Below, piece after piece: positions 1 to 6,455 of a DNA stretch of 7,378 bases. Source of the stretch: Candidatus Omnitrophota bacterium (GTDB lineage Bacteria; Omnitrophota; Gorgyraeia; Aquiviventales; Aquiviventaceae). Position numbers and translations under genes: made by a program. Position 1 is the stretch's first letter; every line of letters begins with the position of its first letter. The DNA is taken from contig JAGVGS010000169.1 in assembly GCA_020057015.1 (NCBI GenBank), positions 1-7,378 of the forward strand. Reading direction: 5' to 3'. The notes under the pieces are model-generated. The model was not told the DNA's origin. It made no database searches and saw only the letters and a list, made by a program, of their open reading frames with translations.

Positions 1-723
1 GCCATACGCCACCGCCACCGGCACAGCCAAGGAAACGGTCGCCTCGCCGCTGGTGGCCCCGCCGCTTAAGCCCGCGCCGGCGACCACGCTGGTCACATCG
101 CCACCGCTGCCCACCGCGGCAATCGACCAGGTCTCAGGCGTCTTGGTGATCAGCACGCCGCTGCCCGCGGTCAGGAACGCCTCCGCGGTATCAGCAGCGA
201 TAAGCGTACCGTCGGTCACTTCGCCGGATTCAATAGACCCACCCAGGCGAGAGACAGTTGCTGGCAGTCGAGATTCGATGATGGCCCCTTCGCCTGCCAA
301 GGCTCTGAGGAATTCGGTGCTATCCAACCCATCCAGCCGATCGGCATTGAGGGCTGAGCTGACGGAAGAGAGGGCTTGGCGCGGGAGCAGCTCGCCCTGC
401 GCGTCGACCTCCGTGGTCAACCAGAGCGGGCTATTAAAGAGGAAGGTGTCGGGAAACGAGGTGAGGCTGCCCAAGACCACCGAGAAGAGGCCGCGGTCTT
501 CGCGCGCAAAGACGACCCCATGCGCCTCTTCCCAGAGGCGGGTGCCTTCGGTGGCGGCATCATACAGCCGCACGATCACGGCATGCTCGCCGACCAGCGG
601 GGTGCCGTCGGCATCGGTGAGGCGGCCCTGGTAATGGATGGTGCGCGGCACATCGGCAAAGGCCGCGCTGCCGATCATCATCACCAGGCACCCGATCAAC
701 CCAGCCCTGTGCGTGCGGATCAT
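1..723 (-). CDS. Secreted protein of unknown function, 3' end cut off by window edge
   Basis: The reading frame is open from an ATG at 723 to the left edge, giving 241 residues without a stop, so the C-terminus is missing. Residues 1-23 look like a Sec signal peptide: basic start (R3, H5, R6), hydrophobic stretch 9-22, and an A-F-A cleavage site before D24. After it comes a motif beginning IHYQGRLTDADGTPL (29-43), then an alternating beta-like segment ending near SVVLGSL (81-87), then NADRLDGLDSTEF (126-138). The last visible part is Gly/Ser/Ala/Val-rich, with a GDVTSVVAGAGLSGG-type motif resembling repeats in phage tail-fibre and adhesin-like proteins. I recognise this motif set from large exported proteins of uncultured bacteria, but no function is established. 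The start lies 15 nt after the rluD-like stop, in the same frame, without a clear Shine-Dalgarno sequence. It may be the last gene of the operon or use its own unseen promoter. Confidence 0.8.
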   Translation of the reverse strand, partial: MIRTHRAGLIGCLVMMIGSAAFADVPRTIHYQGRLTDADGTPLVGEHAVIVRLYDAATEGTRLWEEAHGVVFAREDRGLFSVVLGSLTSFPDTFLFNSPLWLTTEVDAQGELLPRQALSSVSSALNADRLDGLDSTEFLRALAGEGAIIESRLPATVSRLGGSIESGEVTDGTLIAADTAEAFLTAGSGVLITKTPETWSIAAVGSGGDVTSVVAGAGLSGGATSGEATVSLAVPVAVAYG

Positions 724-738
724 GGATCGACTGCTATT

Positions 739-1686
739 CTACGACACCCACGCTTGCATATCCTCAGGAATCGGCGCTTCGATAGTGAGCGTGTGGCCGG
801 TGGCCGGATGCTGGAATGTCAGCTGATAGGCGTGCAGCAGTTGCCGGGCCATGCCCTGTGCGCGCCAGTAGTCTGCCGGATGGCGGCTGTACGCCGGATC
901 GCCGGCCACCGGGTGGCCGACATGGGAGAGGTGCACGCGGATTTGGTGCGTGCGTCCGGTATCAAGTGCCACGTCCAGCAGGGTGTAGTGCGCAAAACGC
1001 TTGCGAACCCGGTAATGGGTGACCGCCGTCCGCCCGCCGAGATGCCGGATGCTCATCACCTTGCGGTGCGTCGTGTGCCGGCCGATGGGCGCATTGATCG
1101 TGCCGGCATCCAAGGGCAGTACGCCTTCCACCAGTGCCAGATACTTGCGGTGGATCGTGCGTGCTTTCAGCTGCCGCGAGAGGGAGAGCTGCGCGCGCGC
1201 GGTTTTCGCAATCAGCAGCAGCCCGGAGGTGTCCTTATCGAGCCGGTGGACGACGCCGGCGCGCGCCAAGGGTGCGCCTGTCGCCTCGCCCGCAGCGCTG
1301 GGTCGCTCGCCCAAATGCCACAAGACGGCATTGACCAACGTCCCATCCCAATGGCCAGGGGCCGGATGCGTCACCAGGCCGGCCGGTTTATTGACCACCA
1401 GAAGCTCCTCATCCTCAAAGAGAATCTCGAGCGGAATCGGCTGGGCGATCAACGTGATGTCACGCGGGGGGCTGGGCAGTTGGTCGAACTGCGCGCGCAC
1501 CACATCGCCGGCGCGCAGCTTATAGTTGGGTTTGGCCGCCCGCTCAGCCACCTGGATCACGCCTGCGCGGATGCCGCGCTGGATCATGGCGCGCGAGACG
1601 CTTTGCGCGACTTGCCGCGCCAGGAACACGTCGAGCCGCTGGCCGGCATCGCCCGGCGCTATCGTGAAGGTGTACGTGCGCGCCAT
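739..1686 (-). CDS. rluD: RluA/RluD-family ribosomal large subunit pseudouridine synthase
   Basis: This enzyme converts uridine to pseudouridine in structured RNA; RluD members act on 23S rRNA helix 69. From the ATG at 1686 the protein has 315 residues, close to the 326 of E. coli RluD. An S4-type RNA-binding domain covers about residues 14-65 (begins GQRLDVFLARQ). The catalytic domain follows, with NKPAGLVTHP (about 99-108), the active-site HRLDKDTSGLLL with catalytic Asp near 150, RKYLALVEG (about 180-188), TGRTHQIRVHLSH (about 243-255) and a late LHAYQLTFQHP. An in-frame GTG at 1698 would add four residues. I prefer the ATG because GGGGTGG sits 8 nt upstream of it. The start lies inside the end of lgt (28-nt overlap), suggesting coupled translation. 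The family is certain. RluD is preferred over RluC or RluA because of the S4 domain and lgt-linked context, but the exact RNA target cannot be read from sequence. Confidence 0.93.
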   Translation of the reverse strand: MARTYTFTIAPGDAGQRLDVFLARQVAQSVSRAMIQRGIRAGVIQVAERAAKPNYKLRAGDVVRAQFDQLPSPPRDITLIAQPIPLEILFEDEELLVVNKPAGLVTHPAPGHWDGTLVNAVLWHLGERPSAAGEATGAPLARAGVVHRLDKDTSGLLLIAKTARAQLSLSRQLKARTIHRKYLALVEGVLPLDAGTINAPIGRHTTHRKVMSIRHLGGRTAVTHYRVRKRFAHYTLLDVALDTGRTHQIRVHLSHVGHPVAGDPAYSRHPADYWRAQGMARQLLHAYQLTFQHPATGHTLTIEAPIPEDMQAWVS

Positions 1687-2417
1687 GGCTGCAGCCACCC
1701 CAGACCCACGAGGAGCACCACCAGGCTAATGCCCTGCGGCAGCGTCCAGCCCGAGAATCGCGGCTGGTCGCCTCGGAAGAGCTCGACGCCGGCGCGCAGC
1801 AGCGCATAGCCGATGAGATACCAGCCGAAGACCCGCCCGCGCTGGCCCAGCAGGGCCGGCTGCTGCCGCCACAGTACCCCGGCCAGCAGCACGAGGCCTC
1901 CGGCTTCGAGCAATTGGGTGGGCACCACGGCCGCGTCATGGCCGGGAAACCACACACCGTACCACGCGTGCGTGGCGACCCCGTAGCAGCAGCCGTTGAA
2001 GAAGCAGCCCAGCCGCCCGATGGCATGGCCCAGGGCGATCATCGGCGCCAGTTGGTCCAGCACCGGCAGCAGCGCCAGCCGATGGCGACGGGCATACCAC
2101 CCCCCGGCGAGGAGCCCGCCTGCAAGCCCTCCGTACCAGACCAACCCCCCCTGCCAAAGCGCAAACACCTCGAGCAGGTGCTGTTGGAAATATTCCCACG
2201 CCACCACTACATAGAAGAGGCGGCCGCCGATGACCCCGCCCAGCAGGCCGGTCAGGCAAAAATCAGTCACGTGCTCAGCCGGCAAGGCCCGCTGTGCCGC
2301 CGGCAGGCGCTGCGCCTGCCAGGTGGCGAGACTGGAGCTGGCCAGAAACGCCGCCACCATGGCTGCGCCGTAGGCATACACCGTGAAGGGTCCGAGTTTC
2401 AGGAGGATGGGGTGCAT
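1659..2417 (-). CDS. lgt: Prolipoprotein diacylglyceryl transferase (Lgt)
   Basis: Lgt is the inner-membrane enzyme that transfers diacylglycerol from phosphatidylglycerol to the lipobox Cys of prolipoproteins, the first step of lipoprotein maturation. The protein has 252 residues from the ATG at 2417 and several hydrophobic segments. Visible signatures include Y16 in VYAYG (E. coli Y26), the GGLVWYGGLAGG loop (about 90-101), the Lgt signature in the form GRLGCFFNGCCYG (134-146), and R208/E212 matching E. coli R239/E243. Compared with E. coli, the loop His (H103) is Tyr, and N146 and E151 of the signature are both Cys. I recall this 'WYGG/GCCYG' type from other bacteria, so it is probably an active subfamily. 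A GTG at 2438 would add seven residues, but ATG gives the usual MHPILLKLGPF start. It overlaps lspA by 19 nt and the next gene by 28 nt, and has no clear Shine-Dalgarno sequence. Confidence 0.95.
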   Translation of the reverse strand: MHPILLKLGPFTVYAYGAAMVAAFLASSSLATWQAQRLPAAQRALPAEHVTDFCLTGLLGGVIGGRLFYVVVAWEYFQQHLLEVFALWQGGLVWYGGLAGGLLAGGWYARRHRLALLPVLDQLAPMIALGHAIGRLGCFFNGCCYGVATHAWYGVWFPGHDAAVVPTQLLEAGGLVLLAGVLWRQQPALLGQRGRVFGWYLIGYALLRAGVELFRGDQPRFSGWTLPQGISLVVLLVGLGWLQPWRARTPSR

Positions 2418-2833
2418 GATCCGCGCAGGTGGTGCCACAGCAGTAGGCAGACGCCGATGGTGATGGCCGAATCGCCGATATTAAACACGGGCCACACGTG
2501 CAGGTCGATAAAATCGATCACATACCCGACCCGCAGCCGGTCGATGAGATTGCCCACCGCTCCGCCCAGCACCAGCGCGTAGGCCCACAGATGGGAGGCA
2601 GGCAATGTGGCCGCGGCGCGCAATTCCTTGAGCATCCAGACGATCACCGCCAGCGAGACCGCAATGAACACGACCTGCTGGCCTTTGAAGAGGCCAAACG
2701 CCGCACCCGTGTTTTGGACGTAGGTGAACGAGAGCACCGGAGGCAGGAGGGGGAGGCTTTCACCCAGATGGAACGCGCGCACCACCCAGCACTTCGCCAG
2801 CTGGTCGGCTACCAGCGTGCCCAAACTGATCAA
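2399..2833 (-). CDS. lspA: Lipoprotein signal peptidase (signal peptidase II)
   Basis: LspA is an inner-membrane aspartyl protease that removes the signal peptide from diacylglyceryl-prolipoproteins, acting directly after Lgt, whose gene follows with a 19-nt overlap. From a TTG at 2833 there are 144 residues, short for the family (about 150-170). Conserved parts are VADQLAK (8-14), VQNTGAAFGLF (39-49), GNLIDR (94-99) with catalytic Asp 98, DFIDLHV (107-113), and FNIGDS (117-122) with the second catalytic Asp 121. Four hydrophobic segments are visible. The start is uncertain: there is no in-frame ATG or GTG, no Shine-Dalgarno sequence before the TTG, and only nine residues precede the conserved Asp 10, which would shorten the first membrane helix. 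The frame stays open upstream through the 46-nt gap into the zinc-finger gene, so a CTG start near 2878 (about 159 residues) is possible. Family identity is secure; the N-terminus is not. Confidence 0.92.
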   Translation of the reverse strand: MISLGTLVADQLAKCWVVRAFHLGESLPLLPPVLSFTYVQNTGAAFGLFKGQQVVFIAVSLAVIVWMLKELRAAATLPASHLWAYALVLGGAVGNLIDRLRVGYVIDFIDLHVWPVFNIGDSAITIGVCLLLWHHLRGSCTPSS

Positions 2834-2879
2834 CAGCGGCCGGATAGCTGCGGACGGCCTGGGAGAGGACAGCGGCAGG
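2834..2879 (-). other. 46-nt gap between the zinc-finger gene and lspA
   Basis: This is the largest gap inside the cluster. It holds no Shine-Dalgarno sequence and no terminator. A small GGCCG/CGGCC hairpin (pairing 2855-2859 with 2838-2842) is possible. The lspA frame stays open across it, so part of it may encode the true LspA N-terminus. Confidence 0.4.
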
Positions 2880-3263
2880 CTACCGCTTTTGCTTCTTTTC
2901 TTTCGAGCGCTGGCACTCGATGCACATGGCCGCGTACGGCACCGCCTTCAGCCGGCTCATGGTAATGGGCGTGTTGCACTCCTGGCAGACGCCGAAGCTG
3001 CCCTCCTCGAGCCGCTTGAGCGCATCGTCGATCTGGTACAGGATTTCTTGTTCGCTGGAGACGATGTTCATCGAGAGTTCGCGCTCGCAGGTGTCGGACG
3101 CCATGTCCGCCATGTGCACGGTGTAAGAGGAGAGATCGCCCGACGCCTCCTTGGGGGTGGTCGAAGCATCATGGGCGATGGAGCGGATCTCATCGACCAG
3201 CTTCGCGCGCTCGGTGATGAGGAGTTGCCTGAACTGCTTCAATTGGTCTTTGCTCAGCGCCAT
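2880..3263 (-). CDS. TraR/DksA-family C4 zinc-finger protein
   Basis: This 127-residue protein belongs to the DksA/TraR/YteA group, whose members bind in the RNA polymerase secondary channel and, with or without ppGpp, alter transcription at selected promoters. Residues 1-40 and 60-88 are charged and helical, as expected for the coiled coil. Between them the tip carries HMADMASD (50-57), matching the acidic 'HPADxA' type tip. The C4 zinc finger is CQEC (C93, C96) and CIEC (C114, C117). The C-terminus is Lys-rich. The frame extends upstream to 3371, but the ATG at 3263 is chosen because AGGTGA lies 5 nt before it and the extension would sit inside ileS. The gene begins 5 nt after the ileS stop, and lspA follows after 46 nt. 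Whether it acts as a true DksA, responding to amino acid starvation, or as another family member is unknown. Confidence 0.92.
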   Translation of the reverse strand: MALSKDQLKQFRQLLITERAKLVDEIRSIAHDASTTPKEASGDLSSYTVHMADMASDTCERELSMNIVSSEQEILYQIDDALKRLEEGSFGVCQECNTPITMSRLKAVPYAAMCIECQRSKEKKQKR

Positions 3264-3268
3264 GGCAC

Positions 3269-3274
3269 TCACCT
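3269..3274 (-). promoter_or_regulatory. Ribosome-binding site of the TraR/DksA-type gene, overlapping the ileS stop
   Basis: AGGTGA lies 5 nt before the ATG at 3263. Its last three bases are the ileS stop codon TGA, so termination of ileS and initiation of the next gene share the same bases. This supports the 127-residue start over the longer in-frame version. Confidence 0.7.
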
Positions 3275-6127
3275 GGGTTCCGTTGCCACTACACGCGCGC
3301 AGCGCGCGCACAAGCGCGGATGCGCCGCATCTGAGCCCACGCTGGCCAGATGTTTCCAACACCGCTCGCACTTCAGGCCGGCCGCCGGGGCCACCCCGAT
3401 CGCCGCCAGGCCCGGTACGTCGGTCGCAGCAGCCGCAGGGCCGTTACGCCTCACCACCACGCCCGAGACCACAAACGCCTCAGCCAGGGCCTCGCGATGC
3501 GCCTCGCACAGCTGCTGCAGGCTCTCGGTCTCCACGTGCAGGGTCACCTGGGCCTGCAGCGGCGAGCCGATGACGCCTTTGGCCCGCTCGGTCTCCAACG
3601 CCTTCATCACCGCATCCCGCAGCGCCAAGAAGGTGTTCCAGCGCTGCGTCATGGCCTCATCGGCCACAGCCTCCGCAGGCCCTTCGGGCCAGCGGCTCAG
3701 ATGAACCGAGGCTTCCTTCACCCACCCGCTGGCGCGCATGACCTGCCAGACTTCCTCGGCGGTCGTCACGAGGATGGGAGCCATTACCCGTGTGAGGGTG
3801 CCTAGTATATCATAGAGGACTGTTTGGGCACAGCGGCGTTTCACCGACGCTGCGGCCTCGGTGTAGAGCCGGTCCTTCAGCGCATCCAGATAGAAGGAAG
3901 AGAGGTCCACCACGCAAAACTGGTAGACATCCTTCACCACCTCATGGAACTGGTACGTGTCATACGCCTGGGTGACGCGCAGGCGCAGGCCCTGCAAACG
4001 CTGGGCCATCCAGCGGTCGATGTCTTCGGCCTGGGCCGGGGCCACCCGGTCGGTCGCCGGCTGGAAGTCATAGAGATTGGCCAGCAGATACCGGAGGGTG
4101 TTGCGCATTTTACGGTAGGACTCAGCTACTTGCCCCAAGATCGCCTCGGAGATGCGCACATCCTCGCGATAGTCCACCGAGGCCACCCACAGCCGCAGGA
4201 TGTCCGCCCCATACTGCTGCATCACGTTCTGGGGGGCCACCACGTTGCCCAGGCTCTTGGACATCTTGCGCCCTTCCCCGTCCATCACGAAGCCATGAGT
4301 AAGCACCTGCTCGAAGGGGGCGCGCTGACGCAGCGCGGTGCCGGTGATCAGTGACACCTGAAACCAGCCGCGGTGCTGATCCGAGCCTTCCAGATACAGC
4401 GAGGCTGGCCAGCGCAGCGTCTCCCGCGCGCGCAGCACCGCCTCATGGCTGACGCCGGAGTCAAACCAGACATCGAGAATGTCCGGGTCTTTTTCCAGCG
4501 CTTGGCCGCCGCAGCAGCGAGCCTCAGGGGCCAGCTCTTGCGGCGAGAGGGTAAACCACGCCTCCACACCGCGTGCTTGCAGGGTGGCTTCGATCTGGCG
4601 GATCACACGCACATCGGTCAGCGGCTGGCGGCACTGCTGGCAGTGCAGCACCGGAATGGGGGTGCCCCAATAACGCTGGCGCGATAAGCACCAGTCCGGC
4701 CGGGTCTCCAGCATGCCGGTCATGCGGTTCAGGCCTGCCGGCGGCACCCACTGCACCTGCCTGGCGGCCTTGAGCAGCCGCTGGCGCAGCCCCGCATGCT
4801 CGACGTTGAGGAACCACTGCGGGGTCGCGCGGAAAATCACCGGCTGCTTGCACCGCCAGCAATGCGGGTACGAGTGCCCGATAGGCTCATCCTTGATCAA
4901 GCGATCCTTGGTCCTTAGGAGATCAATAACTCTCTTATTACCTTCTCCCAATACTGAGAGGCCAACGAGAGCCGGTTCGCCGACATCCTTGGTGAACTTC
5001 CCCTGCGCATCCACAGGCGAAAGCACCTCGAGTGGGGGTCTCTGCTGCGTACCCAATACATAGTCAATTGCCCCATGCCCGGGGGCAATGTGAACAATCC
5101 CCGTACCCTCCTCCACAGATACTTCTTGACTGCTGATGACACCCACATCGCGATCAAATAATGGATGGCGATAACGTTTCCCACGCAATGATCTGCCAGG
5201 AGCAGTCCCAATCACCTCATAGTCTTCCGATCTCCAGCTAAAGGATTTATTCAAGACAGCATCCATACGCGCTTCGAGCAAGACAAAGATACGATCAGAA
5301 GATTTGTGCTTCACAAAAACGTACTTAGCATGAGGATGAACAAGCAGGGCTACGTTCGCCGGAATAGTCCAGGGGGTGGTAGTCCAAACTAACACTTCCA
5401 CTTTGGTTTGATCTTCCTTGGCAAGAAATGGCCACGGCAAGCCTGTGTCGCCTACGGCAAAAGACCACGAAGTGGGATCAAACTGGAATGCAACGTATAT
5501 CGAAAGATCATCTGGTCTATCCTCGTACTCCACTTCGGCCTCGGCCAGAGCCGTCTCGCACGTGACACACCAGTACACCGGCTTTTTGCCGCGATAGACA
5601 TAGCCGGCCTCCAGCAGCTCGCGGAATGTGCGCAGGATCACCATTTCATATTCAGGCGCCATCGTCAGGTATGGAAGCCCCCAGTCCCCCAGTACCCCGA
5701 GGCGCTTGAACTGCGCGCGCTGGATGTCGACGTACTTTTGGGCATAGGCGCGCGCTTGCTGGCGGAACTCGACCTGCGCGATCTGGGGCTTGGTCTTCTT
5801 CAGCTCCTTGAAGAGCTGATGCTCGATGGGCATGCCATGGCAATCCCACCCCGGCACGTACGGCGCATCGAAGCCCTGCTGGGTCTTGTAGCGCACGATG
5901 ACATCCTTCAGGATCTTGTTGAGCGCATGGCCGATGTGGATATCGCCGTTGGCGTAGGGCGGCCCATCGTGCAGCACAAAGAGAGGTGCCCCAGCGCGGG
6001 CCTGACGGATCTGCCCGTAGAGATCCTCAGCCTCCCAGCGCGCTAGGTGCTCCGGCTCGCGCTGCGGCAGCTGCGCCTTCATGGGGAAGGCGGTTTTAGG
6101 CAAGTTGAGGGTCGCTTTGTAATCCAT
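3269..6127 (-). CDS. ileS: Isoleucine--tRNA ligase
   Basis: This class I synthetase activates isoleucine, charges tRNA-Ile in the cytoplasm and hydrolyses mischarged Val-tRNA. It is full length at 952 residues. Motifs in order: GDIHIGHALNK with HIGH at 64-67; the CP1 editing domain at about 200-400 with VWTTTPWTIPAN (Thr 249-251) and GTGIVHIAPGHG plus D355, so editing looks intact; CWRC at 423-426; GSDQHRGWF near 581; KMSKS at 621-625; then the tRNA-binding helical domain and a C-terminal zinc finger with C920, C923, C940 and C943. A middle Cys site has CQQC (496-499), but its partner is CC (538-539) instead of a spaced pair. The CP1 region is clearly lower in GC than the rest of the gene. 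The start ATG lies 8 nt after the yggT stop, with no clear Shine-Dalgarno sequence, so coupled translation is likely. The stop overlaps the ribosome site of the next gene. Confidence 0.99.
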   Translation of the reverse strand: MDYKATLNLPKTAFPMKAQLPQREPEHLARWEAEDLYGQIRQARAGAPLFVLHDGPPYANGDIHIGHALNKILKDVIVRYKTQQGFDAPYVPGWDCHGMPIEHQLFKELKKTKPQIAQVEFRQQARAYAQKYVDIQRAQFKRLGVLGDWGLPYLTMAPEYEMVILRTFRELLEAGYVYRGKKPVYWCVTCETALAEAEVEYEDRPDDLSIYVAFQFDPTSWSFAVGDTGLPWPFLAKEDQTKVEVLVWTTTPWTIPANVALLVHPHAKYVFVKHKSSDRIFVLLEARMDAVLNKSFSWRSEDYEVIGTAPGRSLRGKRYRHPLFDRDVGVISSQEVSVEEGTGIVHIAPGHGAIDYVLGTQQRPPLEVLSPVDAQGKFTKDVGEPALVGLSVLGEGNKRVIDLLRTKDRLIKDEPIGHSYPHCWRCKQPVIFRATPQWFLNVEHAGLRQRLLKAARQVQWVPPAGLNRMTGMLETRPDWCLSRQRYWGTPIPVLHCQQCRQPLTDVRVIRQIEATLQARGVEAWFTLSPQELAPEARCCGGQALEKDPDILDVWFDSGVSHEAVLRARETLRWPASLYLEGSDQHRGWFQVSLITGTALRQRAPFEQVLTHGFVMDGEGRKMSKSLGNVVAPQNVMQQYGADILRLWVASVDYREDVRISEAILGQVAESYRKMRNTLRYLLANLYDFQPATDRVAPAQAEDIDRWMAQRLQGLRLRVTQAYDTYQFHEVVKDVYQFCVVDLSSFYLDALKDRLYTEAAASVKRRCAQTVLYDILGTLTRVMAPILVTTAEEVWQVMRASGWVKEASVHLSRWPEGPAEAVADEAMTQRWNTFLALRDAVMKALETERAKGVIGSPLQAQVTLHVETESLQQLCEAHREALAEAFVVSGVVVRRNGPAAAATDVPGLAAIGVAPAAGLKCERCWKHLASVGSDAAHPRLCARCARVVATEPR

Positions 6128-6135
6128 ACGCGCGC

Positions 6136-6441
6136 TTAATACCGCAGGCGGATCGCGAGATCAATGAGGGAGCGCACGACGACCATTTGGATCAGCTGGA
6201 TGCCGATAAAGACGATCAGCGGCGAGAGATCCATCATGCCCGCCCGCGTAAAGGGCACGTGCTCGCGCACCCAGTTGAACACCGGCTCGGTGACCGCGCG
6301 CAGAAACGAGACGATGGGGTTAAACGGATCCGCGTGGATCCAGGAAATCAAGACCGACACCATCACGACCAGGCTGTAGAGCCGCAGTACCTGGTCGAGG
6401 ATCGCCGCCACGGCCTGCAGTAGATTACTGATGACAAACAT
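6136..6441 (-). CDS. yggT: YggT-family small integral membrane protein
   Basis: This is a 101-residue protein with two hydrophobic membrane segments (about 1-34 and 72-92). Between them are the family hallmarks: ISWIHADPFNPIVSFLRAVTEP (about 33-53) and MDLSPLIVFIGIQL (about 70-83), that is, the 'DP.NP...L...TEP' and 'D.SP' patterns of the YggT (YlmG/Ycf19-like) family. The family occurs in bacteria and chloroplasts and is linked to envelope, division or osmotic functions, but its biochemical role is not settled. The ATG at 6441 is chosen over a TTG at 6444 because a strong AAGGAGG lies 7 nt before it. It follows proC by 12 nt. A proC-yggT pair is common in bacteria, while the divIVA-type gene often found between yggT and ileS is absent here. 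Confidence 0.93.
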   Translation of the reverse strand: MFVISNLLQAVAAILDQVLRLYSLVVMVSVLISWIHADPFNPIVSFLRAVTEPVFNWVREHVPFTRAGMMDLSPLIVFIGIQLIQMVVVRSLIDLAIRLRY

Positions 6442-6442
6442 C

Positions 6443-6455
6443 AAGGAGCCTCCTT
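6443..6455 (-). promoter_or_regulatory. yggT ribosome-binding site within a 13-nt palindrome
   Basis: The minus strand reads AAGGAGGCTCCTT. The Shine-Dalgarno AAGGAGG (6449-6455) overlaps the proC stop TAA and sits 7 nt before the yggT ATG. AAGGAG is mirrored by CTCCTT, so the site could fold on itself (for example 5 bp with a 3-nt loop). The site decides the ATG start at 6441. Confidence 0.7.

Noticed and set aside
376..1809. Long plus-strand open frame (477 codons)
   Set aside because: It runs antisense through the secreted-protein gene, the whole rluD-like gene and the end of lgt. It shows no recognisable domain and is a GC-rich shadow frame.
3264..3371. Longer N-terminus for the TraR/DksA-type protein
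   Set aside because: It would overlap the end of ileS by about 100 nt, adds no family-like sequence, and ignores the good ribosome site before the ATG at 3263.
2724..3704. Plus-strand open frame (326 codons) opposite lspA, the zinc-finger gene and ileS
   Set aside because: It spans three well-supported minus-strand genes and has Arg/Ala-rich, low-complexity content; a shadow of codon bias.
5408..6046. Plus-strand open frame (212 codons) inside ileS
   Set aside because: It is fully antisense to strongly conserved IleS motifs and has no family resemblance.
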